A DNA stretch of 64,000 bases from an uncultured Eubacteriales bacterium (lineage in GTDB: Bacteria; Bacillota; Clostridia; Christensenellales; Aristaeellaceae): positions 25,673 through 89,672 of the forward strand of contig OMYT01000010.1 of assembly GCA_900315315.1 (NCBI GenBank), in the 5' to 3' direction. The position numbers were made by a program, and so were the translations under genes. The notes beneath the pieces are model-generated. The model worked only from the letters and a program-made list of their open reading frames with translations, was not told the DNA's origin and did no database searches. Below, piece by piece: positions 19,616-27,875 of the stretch (its first letter is position 1; the number at the start of each line of letters is the position of its first letter).

Positions 19616-20893
19616 ATGGCATGCACAGCTATCGTGGGCATTAACTGGGGAGATGAAGGCAAGGGCCGGATGGTCGATTTGCTGACCGAGGCTTTCGACG
19701 TTGTTGTGCGCTTTCAGGGCGGCGGGAATGTCAGCCATGAAGTAATCAATCAGTACGGACGGTTTAAACTGCATACGCTGCCTTCCGGGGTCTGCCGGAA
19801 AGGCGTCGTGAACATCCTGGGAAACGGTGTGGCGCTGGACCCGGAAAGCCTGTCCAAAGAGATCGAGGATGTACAATCCAAAGGCATTGAGATTACGCCT
19901 GATAATCTGAAAATCAGCGACCGGGCGAGCCTGCTGCTTCCATGGCACCGGGAACTGGACACGCTGGAAGAGGCGCGGCTGAAGGACAAGAAGTTCGGCA
20001 GCACGAAGCAGGGAATTGCCCCCTTCTACAGCGACAAATATCAGAAGAAGACCGTCATGGCCGGCGAACTGTTCTATCCGAAGACGCTGAAAAAGCATCT
20101 GAAGGATCTGATGACCTGGAAGAACATGATCCTGACCAAGGTGTACGGCGCGGAGCCGGTAACGGAAGCGGACCTTGACAAATGGATGAAGGAAAGCTGC
20201 GAGAAGATCAAACCCTACATCCAGGACACGCGGGCCTACCTGCTGCAGGCGCAGAACGACAACAAACGGATTCTGTTTGAAGCGACGCTGGGCACGCTGC
20301 GGGACCTGGACTACGGGATTTATCCCTTCACGACGAGCTCCAACACGCTGGCGGCCTATGCACCGGTGGGAAGCGGACTGCCCGGCGCGGACATCGACCG
20401 CGTGATCGGCGTGGTGAAAGCCTACTCAACCTGCATCGGTGAAGGACCGTTCGTCTGCGAGTATTTCGGAGAGGACGCGGAGCTCCTCCGGAAAATCGGT
20501 CATGAAGGCGGAGACGCCAGCGAACGGCCGCGCCGGATCGGCCCGATCGACCTGGTGGCTACACGCTACGGGGTGGAAGTTCAGGCAGCGACGGAAATTG
20601 CCCTGACGAAGCTGGACGTGCTGAGCGAACTGGATGAGATTCCGCTGTGCACACATTACGAGCTGAACGGCGAAAAAATCGACTATATGCCTTTCCCGGC
20701 AGTGCTGAACGACTGCAAGCCGGTATATGAGAGCATGCCGGGCTGGAAGTGCGACATCTCCAAGGTCCGGACCTGGTGGGACCTGCCGGAGGAAGCCAAG
20801 AACTACATCATCCGCATCGAGCACGCGCTTGGCCGGGTCGTCAAATGGATCTCCATCGGACCGGAACGTCACAGCATTATCCGCCGCGGATAA
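19616..20893 (+). CDS. adenylosuccinate synthetase family protein, divergent active site
   Basis: PurA couples IMP, aspartate and GTP to make adenylosuccinate. The 425-residue protein has the P-loop NWGDEGKG with Asp13 and Lys16, His41 and the overall length of PurA. Several conserved substrate loops differ: NAGH is NVSH (38-41), the Gln of the E-G-Q/A-Q-G segment is Thr (EATLG near 222-226), and the TTGR aspartate loop is ASER (about 301-304) although RPRR is kept. ATG 19616 has AAAGGTGG upstream; the frame extends earlier without support. It may be the normal enzyme of this lineage or a paralog with altered substrate. Confidence 0.8.
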   Translation: MACTAIVGINWGDEGKGRMVDLLTEAFDVVVRFQGGGNVSHEVINQYGRFKLHTLPSGVCRKGVVNILGNGVALDPESLSKEIEDVQSKGIEITPDNLKISDRASLLLPWHRELDTLEEARLKDKKFGSTKQGIAPFYSDKYQKKTVMAGELFYPKTLKKHLKDLMTWKNMILTKVYGAEPVTEADLDKWMKESCEKIKPYIQDTRAYLLQAQNDNKRILFEATLGTLRDLDYGIYPFTTSSNTLAAYAPVGSGLPGADIDRVIGVVKAYSTCIGEGPFVCEYFGEDAELLRKIGHEGGDASERPRRIGPIDLVATRYGVEVQAATEIALTKLDVLSELDEIPLCTHYELNGEKIDYMPFPAVLNDCKPVYESMPGWKCDISKVRTWWDLPEEAKNYIIRIEHALGRVVKWISIGPERHSIIRRG

Positions 20894-20972
20894 AAATCAC
20901 ACAGATGCGAAGCCGGACCGAAAGGCCGGAACGTCATAAAAAGAAATCTTATGAAAGAAGGGTATCTCACAC

Positions 20973-22232
20973 ATGAAAGGTAACGTTATTGTCGGTCAGT
21001 CCGGCGGCCCCACTGCTGTTATCAACTCCAGCCTTGCGGGCGTTTACAAGACGGCGATGGAGCGCGGCTTTACCAAGGTGTACGGCATGCGCAACGGCAT
21101 CCAGGGCTTCCTGGACGAGCAGTACATCGATATGAGCCAGTATATCCGGAACGAGCTGGATCTGGAACTGCTGAAGCGGACGCCTTCCGCCTTCCTGGGC
21201 ACCTGCCGCTACAAGCTGCCTGAGATCCACGAAGGCAAGGAGATCTATGAGCGGATCTTCGAACTGCTGAACAAGCTGGATATCGAAGTGTTCATCTACA
21301 TCGGCGGTAACGACAGCATGGATACCATCAAGAAGCTGAGCGACTACAGCCTGCTGACCGGCGCCAAGCAGCGCTTCGTCGGCTGTCCGAAGACCATCGA
21401 TAACGACCTGGCCATGACAGACCATACCCCCGGCTTCGGCAGCGCGGCCAAGTACATCGCCACCTCCACAAAGGAGATTATCTGCGACGCGATGGGCTTC
21501 AGCTACAAAAAGAAGAACGTGAATATTATCGAGGTCATGGGCCGGAACGCCGGCTGGCTGACCGGCGCGGCGGCACTGTGCCGCAGCGAGGACAATGACG
21601 GTCCCGACCTGATCTATCTGCCCGAGCTGACCTTCGATATCGACAAATTTGTCGAGAAGATCCGGAAGCTGCTGGAGAAGAAGGACGTGATCGTGGCGGT
21701 TGTGAGCGAAGGCATCAAGACCGCGGACGGCCACTATGTGTGTGAGAAATCTGCCGGTTCTGAGACCACGGACGCTTTCGGCCATATCCAGATGACCGGT
21801 ACCGCCAGCTATCTGGCCAGTGTTGTGCAGAAGGAACTGGGCTGCAAGACCCGCGCCGTGGAACTCTCCACCCTGCAGCGCGCGGCGGCTCACCTGGCCA
21901 GCAAGATCGACGTGGATGAAGCGTTCAACGTCGGCGGCGCCTGCGTGAAGGCTGCGGACGAAGGACGGACCGGCGTCATGGTCGTCATCGTGCGCGTGTC
22001 CGACGATCCCTATCAGAGCACGACAGATGTGAACGACGTGCACCGGATTGCCAACGACGAGAAGATTGTTCCGCGCGAGTGGATCAACAAGACCGGCGAC
22101 TATGTGACCGAAGAATTCCTGGACTATGTACGGCCGCTGATTCAGGGCCAGTACACGCCCATGATGGTTGAGGGCCTGCCGCGGCATCTCACCATGAATC
22201 TGAAGAATTACGATTGGGCTTCTCATAAGTGA
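20973..22232 (+). CDS. pfp: PPi-type 6-phosphofructokinase
   Basis: This 419-residue enzyme of the PFK family phosphorylates fructose 6-phosphate in glycolysis. Residues that set the phosphoryl donor point to pyrophosphate: GGNDS at about 111-115, where ATP enzymes have GGDGS, and PKTIDND at 139-145, where Lys replaces Gly. EVMGRNAGWLTG supplies substrate contacts. GAAAGAAGGG lies ahead of the ATG. A PPi-linked enzyme makes the step reversible and saves ATP, common in anaerobes. The gene ends 5 nt before a structured element and then a strong terminator. Confidence 0.88.
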   Translation: MKGNVIVGQSGGPTAVINSSLAGVYKTAMERGFTKVYGMRNGIQGFLDEQYIDMSQYIRNELDLELLKRTPSAFLGTCRYKLPEIHEGKEIYERIFELLNKLDIEVFIYIGGNDSMDTIKKLSDYSLLTGAKQRFVGCPKTIDNDLAMTDHTPGFGSAAKYIATSTKEIICDAMGFSYKKKNVNIIEVMGRNAGWLTGAAALCRSEDNDGPDLIYLPELTFDIDKFVEKIRKLLEKKDVIVAVVSEGIKTADGHYVCEKSAGSETTDAFGHIQMTGTASYLASVVQKELGCKTRAVELSTLQRAAAHLASKIDVDEAFNVGGACVKAADEGRTGVMVVIVRVSDDPYQSTTDVNDVHRIANDEKIVPREWINKTGDYVTEEFLDYVRPLIQGQYTPMMVEGLPRHLTMNLKNYDWASHK

Positions 22233-22237
22233 TGACA

Positions 22238-22278
22238 GGGGGGCTTTCCGATCGCCCCCCAAACCCCCTTCGGTTCGG
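22238..22278 (+). repeat. intergenic GGGGGC-TTTCCG element, copy 4 (short form)
   Basis: GGGGGGCTTTCCGATCG is followed by CCCCCCAAACCCCCTTCGG and TTCGG. It starts 5 nt after the phosphofructokinase stop and lies just upstream of a separate intrinsic terminator, so termination is not the element's only possible role. Confidence 0.85.
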
Positions 22279-22280
22279 TG

Positions 22281-22308
22281 CCTCCCCGTAAAGACGGGGA
22301 GGTTTTTT
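22281..22308 (+). terminator. strong intrinsic terminator
   Basis: CCTCCCCGT and ACGGGGAGG form a perfect 9-bp stem around AAAG, followed by TTTTTT. It ends the phosphofructokinase transcript. Confidence 0.92.
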
Positions 22309-22347
22309 ACGGAGATCTTTAAATTATTACAAAAAGATGAAAAGTTG

Positions 22348-22376
22348 TTGACATTTTGTGACGATTAAGATACAAT
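22348..22376 (+). promoter_or_regulatory. promoter of the peptidoglycan-binding exoprotein
   Basis: TTGACA (22348-22353) and TACAAT (22371-22376) are 17 bp apart. The AT-rich stretch upstream could be an UP element. Confidence 0.8.
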
Positions 22377-22439
22377 CACCGTGTATACGAATGTCAACGG
22401 GACAACTGTGTCCCAAGGCTGTGTGCGGGAGGTTTTGAA

Positions 22440-24647
22440 ATGTTCAAGCTGAAAAAGAGACTTCACATTCTGCCGGTGCTGGCGATGGTGACCGTGCTTG
22501 CTTTCAGTGCTGTTCCGGTGACGGGCGGCGCGGCAGGAAGCGATGCGGAGCCGACGGCAACGCTGGAGATCGTGAGCAGCTATCCTTACACCACAAAAAC
22601 AAAGGTGAAGGTGAATCTGCGCGCTTCCCGCTCTGTTCGCAGCGAACTGCTGAAACATATTCCGGCCGGCGCTGAGATTACGGTAAACAGCGTGAGCCAG
22701 AAAAGCGGCTGGGCCAATGTAACCTACGGCAAGTACACCGGCTATCTGAAATCCGAGTATATCGTGCTGAAGGAAGTCAAGAAGATCAAGGTGACGCCTA
22801 CGCCCACCCCTGTTCCTACGCTGAGCCCGGAGGAAGATGCCGGCGGATATCAGATTCTTCAGAAAAACGATTCCGGAGCTGCCGTAAAAGCGCTGCAGGA
22901 AGCGCTGATTGAACTGGGATATCTGAAAGGAACGGCGGACGGCAAATTCGGCGCCGGCACAGAGAAGGCCGTGAAGGCTTTCCAGGAGAAAAACGATTAT
23001 CCGGTTACAGGCATTATGGACGCCAACATCCAGGCTTTCCTGTATACGGGATCACCGAAGAGCGCAAGCGGGGACAAAACCAATGTCAGAACCCTGAGCC
23101 CTGTGGAAGGCGTTTCCATGAAAAAAGGCAACAAAGGCTCCCAGGTCACGGCGCTGCAGGAGAGACTGAAAGAACTGGGCTACTATAAGGATGCGCCGAC
23201 AGGCACCTATGATACGAACACCATCGGCGCGGTACGCTCCTTCCAGAAAAAGAACGGCCTGAAGGCAGACGGTACGGCAGGGGAAGAAACCCAGAAAGCG
23301 ATTTATTCCGCAGATGCAATCACTGCTGACGCCACACCGACGCCGAAGGTGACTGAGGAGCCGACACCCACGCCCACTGTGGCGGTGCCGGAGGAGTCCC
23401 TGAAGGACGGAGCCAAAGGCGCCGACGTCAAAACACTGCAGAAGCGGCTGAAAGATCTGGGCTATTTCAAGCATACCGTTGACGGCAAGTTCGGCCGGGA
23501 TACCACGAACGCGCTCAAAGAATTCCAGGCGGATCACGGACTGGAAGCTGACGGCGTGGCGGGAAAAGCCACCTATGAGGTTCTGTTCAGTGAAAACGCG
23601 ATGAAGAAAGGGACAACGCCGACGCCTGTTCCCACGGAGACACCGAATCCCGAAGATGAAGAGGATGCCGTCGCATGGCCCAAGCTGACAAAAGACAGCA
23701 CGGGCGACAACGTGGCACAGCTGCAGGAAGCGCTGATTGAATTGGGCTACCTGAGCGGAAAGGCAGACGGAACATACGGGGAAAAGACCGTGACGGCGGT
23801 GAAGAACTTCCAGAAGGCCAATGGACTGACCGCAGACGGTACGGCCGGAGAAGAAACCCAGAAGGTCCTTTACGGCGGAAACGCCAAGGCCGCTTCGGCA
23901 GCGGCAAAGGCTACGGCGACTCCGAAAGCGACAGCTACGCCCACTCCGACGCCGGAGCCCACCGTGCTGAAAACCGGATCCAAAGGCAGCGAAGTCAAGG
24001 AACTGCAGAACAAACTGATCAAGCTGGGATATCTGACCGGCAAGGCGGACGGCGTATACGGAACGAAGACGGCAGAAGCTGTGGCTGCTTTCCAGAAAGC
24101 CAGCAAACTGACCGCGGACGGCGTGGCGGGAGAGAAAACGCTGAGTAAGCTGAACAGCGCTTCCGCGACGGCGGGCAGTACGACGACAACAGCAGCAAGC
24201 ACTTCCTCAGCAAAGTCCAGCAGTTCGGGAGCGCAGTACGCGAACTGGTATGACAAGATTAAAGCCATAGCCCGGAAGTATCCGTATGTTACCATAACTG
24301 ATATCGGTACCGGGATCAGCTGGCAGGGGCACATTATTTCCCTGGGCGCGCACGCAGACTATGAGCCTGTGACCGCGAACGATACGGCAAAACTTCTGAA
24401 AGCGTTCGGCGGCAATACCTGGACGCCCAGAGCGGTGTATGTCAAATTCTCGGACGGGAGCGTTTATATCGGATCGACGCATTCCATGCCTCACGATGTG
24501 TATCACATCAAAGACAATAACTTCAACGGACACAGCTGTATTCACTTCCCGCGGACGCAGGAACAGGTTTCTGCAATCGGACCGTACGCGACGAAGCATC
24601 AGGAGACAATCGACGCAGCCTGGGGAGCAAGTCAAAAGACGAAGTAA
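22440..24647 (+). CDS. secreted multi-domain peptidoglycan-binding protein
   Basis: The 735-residue protein starts with a signal peptide (MFKLKKRLHILPVLAMVTVLAF), then a bacterial SH3 domain (about 45-110; VNLRASRSVRSELL). Five PG_binding_1 repeats follow, each built on ALQEALIELGYLKGTADG-like helices and separated by Thr/Pro linkers (TPTPTPVPT). The last 140 residues form a conserved-looking domain with ADYEPVTANDT, PHDVYHIKDNNFNG and HSCIHFPR. The His/Cys pattern suggests a wall-directed enzyme, but it is not a standard YkuD motif. GGGAGG lies ahead of the ATG. Confidence 0.85.
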   Translation: MFKLKKRLHILPVLAMVTVLAFSAVPVTGGAAGSDAEPTATLEIVSSYPYTTKTKVKVNLRASRSVRSELLKHIPAGAEITVNSVSQKSGWANVTYGKYTGYLKSEYIVLKEVKKIKVTPTPTPVPTLSPEEDAGGYQILQKNDSGAAVKALQEALIELGYLKGTADGKFGAGTEKAVKAFQEKNDYPVTGIMDANIQAFLYTGSPKSASGDKTNVRTLSPVEGVSMKKGNKGSQVTALQERLKELGYYKDAPTGTYDTNTIGAVRSFQKKNGLKADGTAGEETQKAIYSADAITADATPTPKVTEEPTPTPTVAVPEESLKDGAKGADVKTLQKRLKDLGYFKHTVDGKFGRDTTNALKEFQADHGLEADGVAGKATYEVLFSENAMKKGTTPTPVPTETPNPEDEEDAVAWPKLTKDSTGDNVAQLQEALIELGYLSGKADGTYGEKTVTAVKNFQKANGLTADGTAGEETQKVLYGGNAKAASAAAKATATPKATATPTPTPEPTVLKTGSKGSEVKELQNKLIKLGYLTGKADGVYGTKTAEAVAAFQKASKLTADGVAGEKTLSKLNSASATAGSTTTTAASTSSAKSSSSGAQYANWYDKIKAIARKYPYVTITDIGTGISWQGHIISLGAHADYEPVTANDTAKLLKAFGGNTWTPRAVYVKFSDGSVYIGSTHSMPHDVYHIKDNNFNGHSCIHFPRTQEQVSAIGPYATKHQETIDAAWGASQKTK

Positions 24648-24653
24648 AATAAT

Positions 24654-24666
24654 GGGGGGCTTTCCG
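24654..24666 (+). repeat. intergenic GGGGGC-TTTCCG element, copy 5 (5' half only)
   Basis: GGGGGGCTTTCCG lies 6 nt after a stop codon, and then the sequence switches directly into a different dispersed repeat at 24669. The 3' box is missing, so this copy looks truncated by insertion. Confidence 0.65.
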
Positions 24667-24668
24667 AA

Positions 24669-24715
24669 CCTCGGGATGACACGGAGGAGATCCCTCGACT
24701 TCGCTCGGGATGACA
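24669..24715 (+). repeat. dispersed REP-like repeat (GAGATCC-CGGGATGACA type)
   Basis: CCTCGGGATGACACGG is followed by AGATCCCTCGACTTCGCTC and GGGATGACAT; the CGGGATGAC motif occurs twice. A relative of it (GAGATCCTTCACTGCGTTC then AGGATGACACGG) is found inside mfd at 29298-29331. Confidence 0.6.
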
Positions 24716-24775
24716 TAGTTTGCATGTGCGGAAACAAAAAAAGAAAAGAGTCGTTTCCTATATTCTGGCAAAACG

Positions 24776-24808
24776 AAAAGCCGGGCTTTAATGCTTCCGG
24801 CTTTTTTC
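24776..24808. terminator. bidirectional terminator
   Basis: AAAAGCCGG and CCGGCTTTTTT form a stem with A and T runs on both sides, suited to stop convergent transcription. It overlaps the last codons of the minus-strand L,D-transpeptidase gene. Confidence 0.8.
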
Positions 24809-25990
24809 GTTGAGTTCGTCTATTTTTTCCCGGCGGCCCTGGGGGGCGCAGCCCGGGCAGGGGGTCAGTTTGCTGTAAGGCTTTTCATCCAGCTCGCCGT
24901 AGGTGAAGGATGTCATGGGCTCGTATTTATCCTTGACGAGGGAACAGGTCGGCTGGGAGTGGTAGTTGGTTCCGCCTTTAGGATTATAGTACAGGAGCAG
25001 CTCATCGGAAGGATAGGTCAGCTCCCGGTCCAGATCATCCCAGATGATCACTTTGGTATAGGGTTTACGGTGCAGGTTATCCCAGAGCCACTTGGCATTG
25101 ACGCCCTCGGGAGTGAGCTGGCGCTGCACACGGATACAGCCATGGCTGGCTTTTTCGCCCAGATAGCGCTCACAGCGGGCATAGGAGGTGAAAGTTACCC
25201 CGTTCCGGTCGGTTTCTTCCCGGCTGGGCACCTCATGGACGAGGATACCGCTGTTGATGCGGATGCCGTAGGCGCACCAGAGCGTTTCCGCCTGGAAGCC
25301 GCCGACCCAGCTGACCATCAGGAATTCACCGGCGGGGGTCTCGTGGAAGAGATGCTCTTTGTTCTTGGCAAAACCGGTGGAGCAGAGCATGGTTGTAAAA
25401 AGCTTGCCTTCTTTAAAGACATAGAGCCGCTGCTGCAGCTTATCGATGACGATGCCGTAGGTTTGGTCGACCTCTTCTTCTTTCAGGCGGTCGGTTCTGA
25501 CATACCCCTGGAACTGCTCGGCAAAGACCTTGACCGCGGAGCCTTCCTCCGAAGAGGAATAGGCTTCGATCAGTGTCCACGTATCGCCCCGCTCCAGGAC
25601 ATGGACCGCCTGGCTGGCACAGGTGACTACCCCTACATAATCCTTGCAGTCCTCATCCGGCCGGGCAAGCACACGAACCTGTTCCCGCTGTTTGCCTGTG
25701 AGCACGGTGACCGGCTGGGTAAGGACTTTCCAGATGGCTTCCTCATCCATATGCCCCATTTCCAGCTTCCAGAAACAGACATCATGATCACATTTGACCG
25801 CGCTGTGCTCATTGGGTGTATGGTAAAAGACATCCGTGGCCAGCAGGGTATCCCCGGGACCGTCCGGAAGGTCCTCCCACTCTTCGATTTCGTCCTGTTC
25901 TTCGGACAGGTCGATCTCCTCATCCTCCGCAAGGGCAAAGGAGAAGAGAACTGTCAGACAAAGCAGCAGGGCTGTGATTTTCTTTTTCAT
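24788..25990 (-). CDS. secreted L,D-transpeptidase (YkuD family)
   Basis: L,D-transpeptidases make 3-3 cross-links in peptidoglycan or attach proteins to it. The 400-residue protein begins with a signal peptide (MKKKITALLLCLTVLFSFALA), then an SH3-like region. A YkuD domain follows (VIDKLQQRLYVFKEGKL to the catalytic SHGCIRV), then about 70 extra C-terminal residues with a Cys-x-x-Cys pair (CPGC). ATG 25990 overlaps the asnA stop (TGATG); a GTG one codon earlier is possible. Cotranscription with asnA is likely. Confidence 0.9.
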   Translation of the reverse strand: MKKKITALLLCLTVLFSFALAEDEEIDLSEEQDEIEEWEDLPDGPGDTLLATDVFYHTPNEHSAVKCDHDVCFWKLEMGHMDEEAIWKVLTQPVTVLTGKQREQVRVLARPDEDCKDYVGVVTCASQAVHVLERGDTWTLIEAYSSSEEGSAVKVFAEQFQGYVRTDRLKEEEVDQTYGIVIDKLQQRLYVFKEGKLFTTMLCSTGFAKNKEHLFHETPAGEFLMVSWVGGFQAETLWCAYGIRINSGILVHEVPSREETDRNGVTFTSYARCERYLGEKASHGCIRVQRQLTPEGVNAKWLWDNLHRKPYTKVIIWDDLDRELTYPSDELLLYYNPKGGTNYHSQPTCSLVKDKYEPMTSFTYGELDEKPYSKLTPCPGCAPQGRREKIDELNEKSRKH

Positions 25991-26994
25991 CACAGCAGGG
26001 GGATGTTGCCGTTATGGCAGGCGCGAACGACTTCCTCGGGCCAGAGGCTGGCCTGGACTTCACCTACGTGGGCCTTGCGAAGGAAATAAACACACATGCG
26101 GCTCTGACCGATACCGCCGCCGATGGTCTGGGGCAGCTCACCGTTCAGGAGGGCCTTCTGGAAGGGCAGCTCCGCTCTTTCCTCACAGCCGCGGATGGCC
26201 AGCTGTTTCCGAAGGGTTTCCGGATCAACACGAATGCCCATGGAGGATACTTCGAGGGAGATATCCAGCAGGGGATCATAGAGCAGGATATCGCCGTTCA
26301 GGCTCCAGTCGTCATAGTCCGGGGCGCGGCCGTCATGGATTTTGCCGCTGCGCAGCAGCCCGCCGACCTGCATCAGGAACACGGCGCCGTACTCCTTGGC
26401 GGCCAGGTATTCCCGCTCTTTGGAGGTTTTGTCCGGATAGCGGTCCTCCAGCTCCTGGGTGGTGACGAAAGAAATCTTCTCCGGCAGCTCCGGACGGATA
26501 TGGGGATAATGGGCGCAGACATATCCTTCGGTTTTCCGGAAAGTCAGGTAGATTCGGTTGACAATTTCCCGGAGGAAGGCTTCATTGCGCTCACTGGGGG
26601 CCATGATCCGCTCCCAGTCCCACTGGTCGACGAAGATGGAATGGATATTATCGGTCATCTCATCCCGGCGGATGGCGTTCATATCCGTATAGAGGCCTTC
26701 CCCGACGGAAAACCCGTAAGTTTTGAGCGCCAGGCGCTTCCATTTGGCCAGGGAATGAACGATTTCCGCGTGAGCGCCGGTCTCCAGAATATCGAAGGAT
26801 ACAGGGCGCTCCACGCCGTTCAGGTTATCGTTCAGGCCGCTCTCGGGCAAAACCATGATGGGAGCGGAAACACGGGTCAGGTTCAGCGCCTTGGCCAGTT
26901 CCTGCTCAAAGAAGTCCTTAACGAGCTTGATGGCGATTTCCGTATCGCGCAGGTCCAGGACGGGATTGTAGTTTTTCGGGATAATCAGGTTCAT
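25990..26994 (-). CDS. asnA: aspartate-ammonia ligase (asparagine synthetase A)
   Basis: AsnA makes asparagine from aspartate, ammonia and ATP and is related to class II aminoacyl-tRNA synthetases. The 334-residue protein shows LTRVSAPIMV, NDNLNGVERPVSF, VDQWDWE, GGGIGQSRMCVYFL and other hallmark stretches along its full length. I start at ATG 26994 (MNLIIPKNYNP), with GGGGGGC upstream; the frame runs 42 nt further with no ribosome site. It is the first gene of a two-gene minus operon and diverges from pth. Confidence 0.95.
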   Translation of the reverse strand: MNLIIPKNYNPVLDLRDTEIAIKLVKDFFEQELAKALNLTRVSAPIMVLPESGLNDNLNGVERPVSFDILETGAHAEIVHSLAKWKRLALKTYGFSVGEGLYTDMNAIRRDEMTDNIHSIFVDQWDWERIMAPSERNEAFLREIVNRIYLTFRKTEGYVCAHYPHIRPELPEKISFVTTQELEDRYPDKTSKEREYLAAKEYGAVFLMQVGGLLRSGKIHDGRAPDYDDWSLNGDILLYDPLLDISLEVSSMGIRVDPETLRKQLAIRGCEERAELPFQKALLNGELPQTIGGGIGQSRMCVYFLRKAHVGEVQASLWPEEVVRACHNGNIPLL

Positions 26995-27163
26995 AAAGAT
27001 GCCCCCCGGATGAAAAATGATATCAAATAATAACACTTTTACGGCGAAAAAGAAAGTATTGCCTGTGTTCTTGACAGTGCAGGCAAAAAATGAGAAACTG
27101 TGGGCAGCGAAGGTGGGGAAAGCTCATCTTCGCGAAAAGGTGTTTTTGGGGCTGGAGGAAAAA

Positions 27164-27733
27164 ATGGAAATCTATCTGATTATCGGGCTGGGAAACCCGG
27201 GAGAGCAATATGCCCACACCAGGCATAACGCCGGGTTTGAAGTGATGAGCCGGCTGGAGGATCGGTTCGGCGTGAAGCTGAAGAAAAAACTGCTGCTGCA
27301 GGGCGCGACGGCGGAGATTACCGACGGGGAGAAGAAGATCGTGCTTTGTGAGCCGCTGACGTTTATGAACCGGAGCGGCGAGTGCGTGAAGCGGGTGAAA
27401 GCCCGGTTTCAGGTGCCGGACGAGCGGATGCTGGTGATTTACGACGATATCGACCTGCCGCCGGGGAAAGTTCGGGTCCGGAAGAACGGTGGCCCGGGAA
27501 CGCACAACGGCATGCGGAGCATTGCGGAGCAGCTGGGGGAGACCAATTTTCCGCGGATCCGGGTCGGCACGGGAGACCGGCCGGCCGGGCAGGATCTGGC
27601 AGCATGGGTGCTGGGGCATTACGCGGCGGAGGAAAAGCCGATGATGGAAGAGGCTTTTGATCGCGCTGCGAACAGCGCTGCGATATGGGTTAATGAAGGG
27701 ATTGAGAAGGCGATGATGAAGGGGAATAGTTAA
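27164..27733 (+). CDS. pth: peptidyl-tRNA hydrolase
   Basis: Pth cleaves peptidyl-tRNAs released by stalled ribosomes. The 189-residue protein has the family signatures LIIGLGNPGEQYAHTRHNAGF with the catalytic His, PLTFMNRSGE and GGPGTHNGMRSI. ATG 27164 is preceded by CTGGAGGA; the frame is open for 147 nt upstream but that part is not conserved in type. Pth and mfd adjacency is common in Firmicutes. A long-form structured element follows its stop. Confidence 0.96.
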   Translation: MEIYLIIGLGNPGEQYAHTRHNAGFEVMSRLEDRFGVKLKKKLLLQGATAEITDGEKKIVLCEPLTFMNRSGECVKRVKARFQVPDERMLVIYDDIDLPPGKVRVRKNGGPGTHNGMRSIAEQLGETNFPRIRVGTGDRPAGQDLAAWVLGHYAAEEKPMMEEAFDRAANSAAIWVNEGIEKAMMKGNS

Positions 27734-27735
27734 AT

Positions 27736-27827
27736 GTGGGGGCTTTCCGCAAGGAATCGCACGCGCACCGCGGCCGGTGTGCCGGCTCGCGCACCGCGCG
27801 CGACATCGCCCAACCCCTTCGGCCGGG
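27736..27827 (+). repeat. intergenic GGGGGC-TTTCCG element, copy 6 (long form)
   Basis: GGGGGCTTTCCG opens 2-4 nt after the pth stop, and CCCAACCCCTTCGGCCGGG closes it. The 70-nt interior holds a GCCGG-TGTG-CCGGC hairpin flanked by two copies of CGCACCGCG. Confidence 0.8.
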
Positions 27828-27875
27828 TATTTTTCAAGGCGTGTGGAATATTTTGAGTATGTTGTAAGGTAAGAT

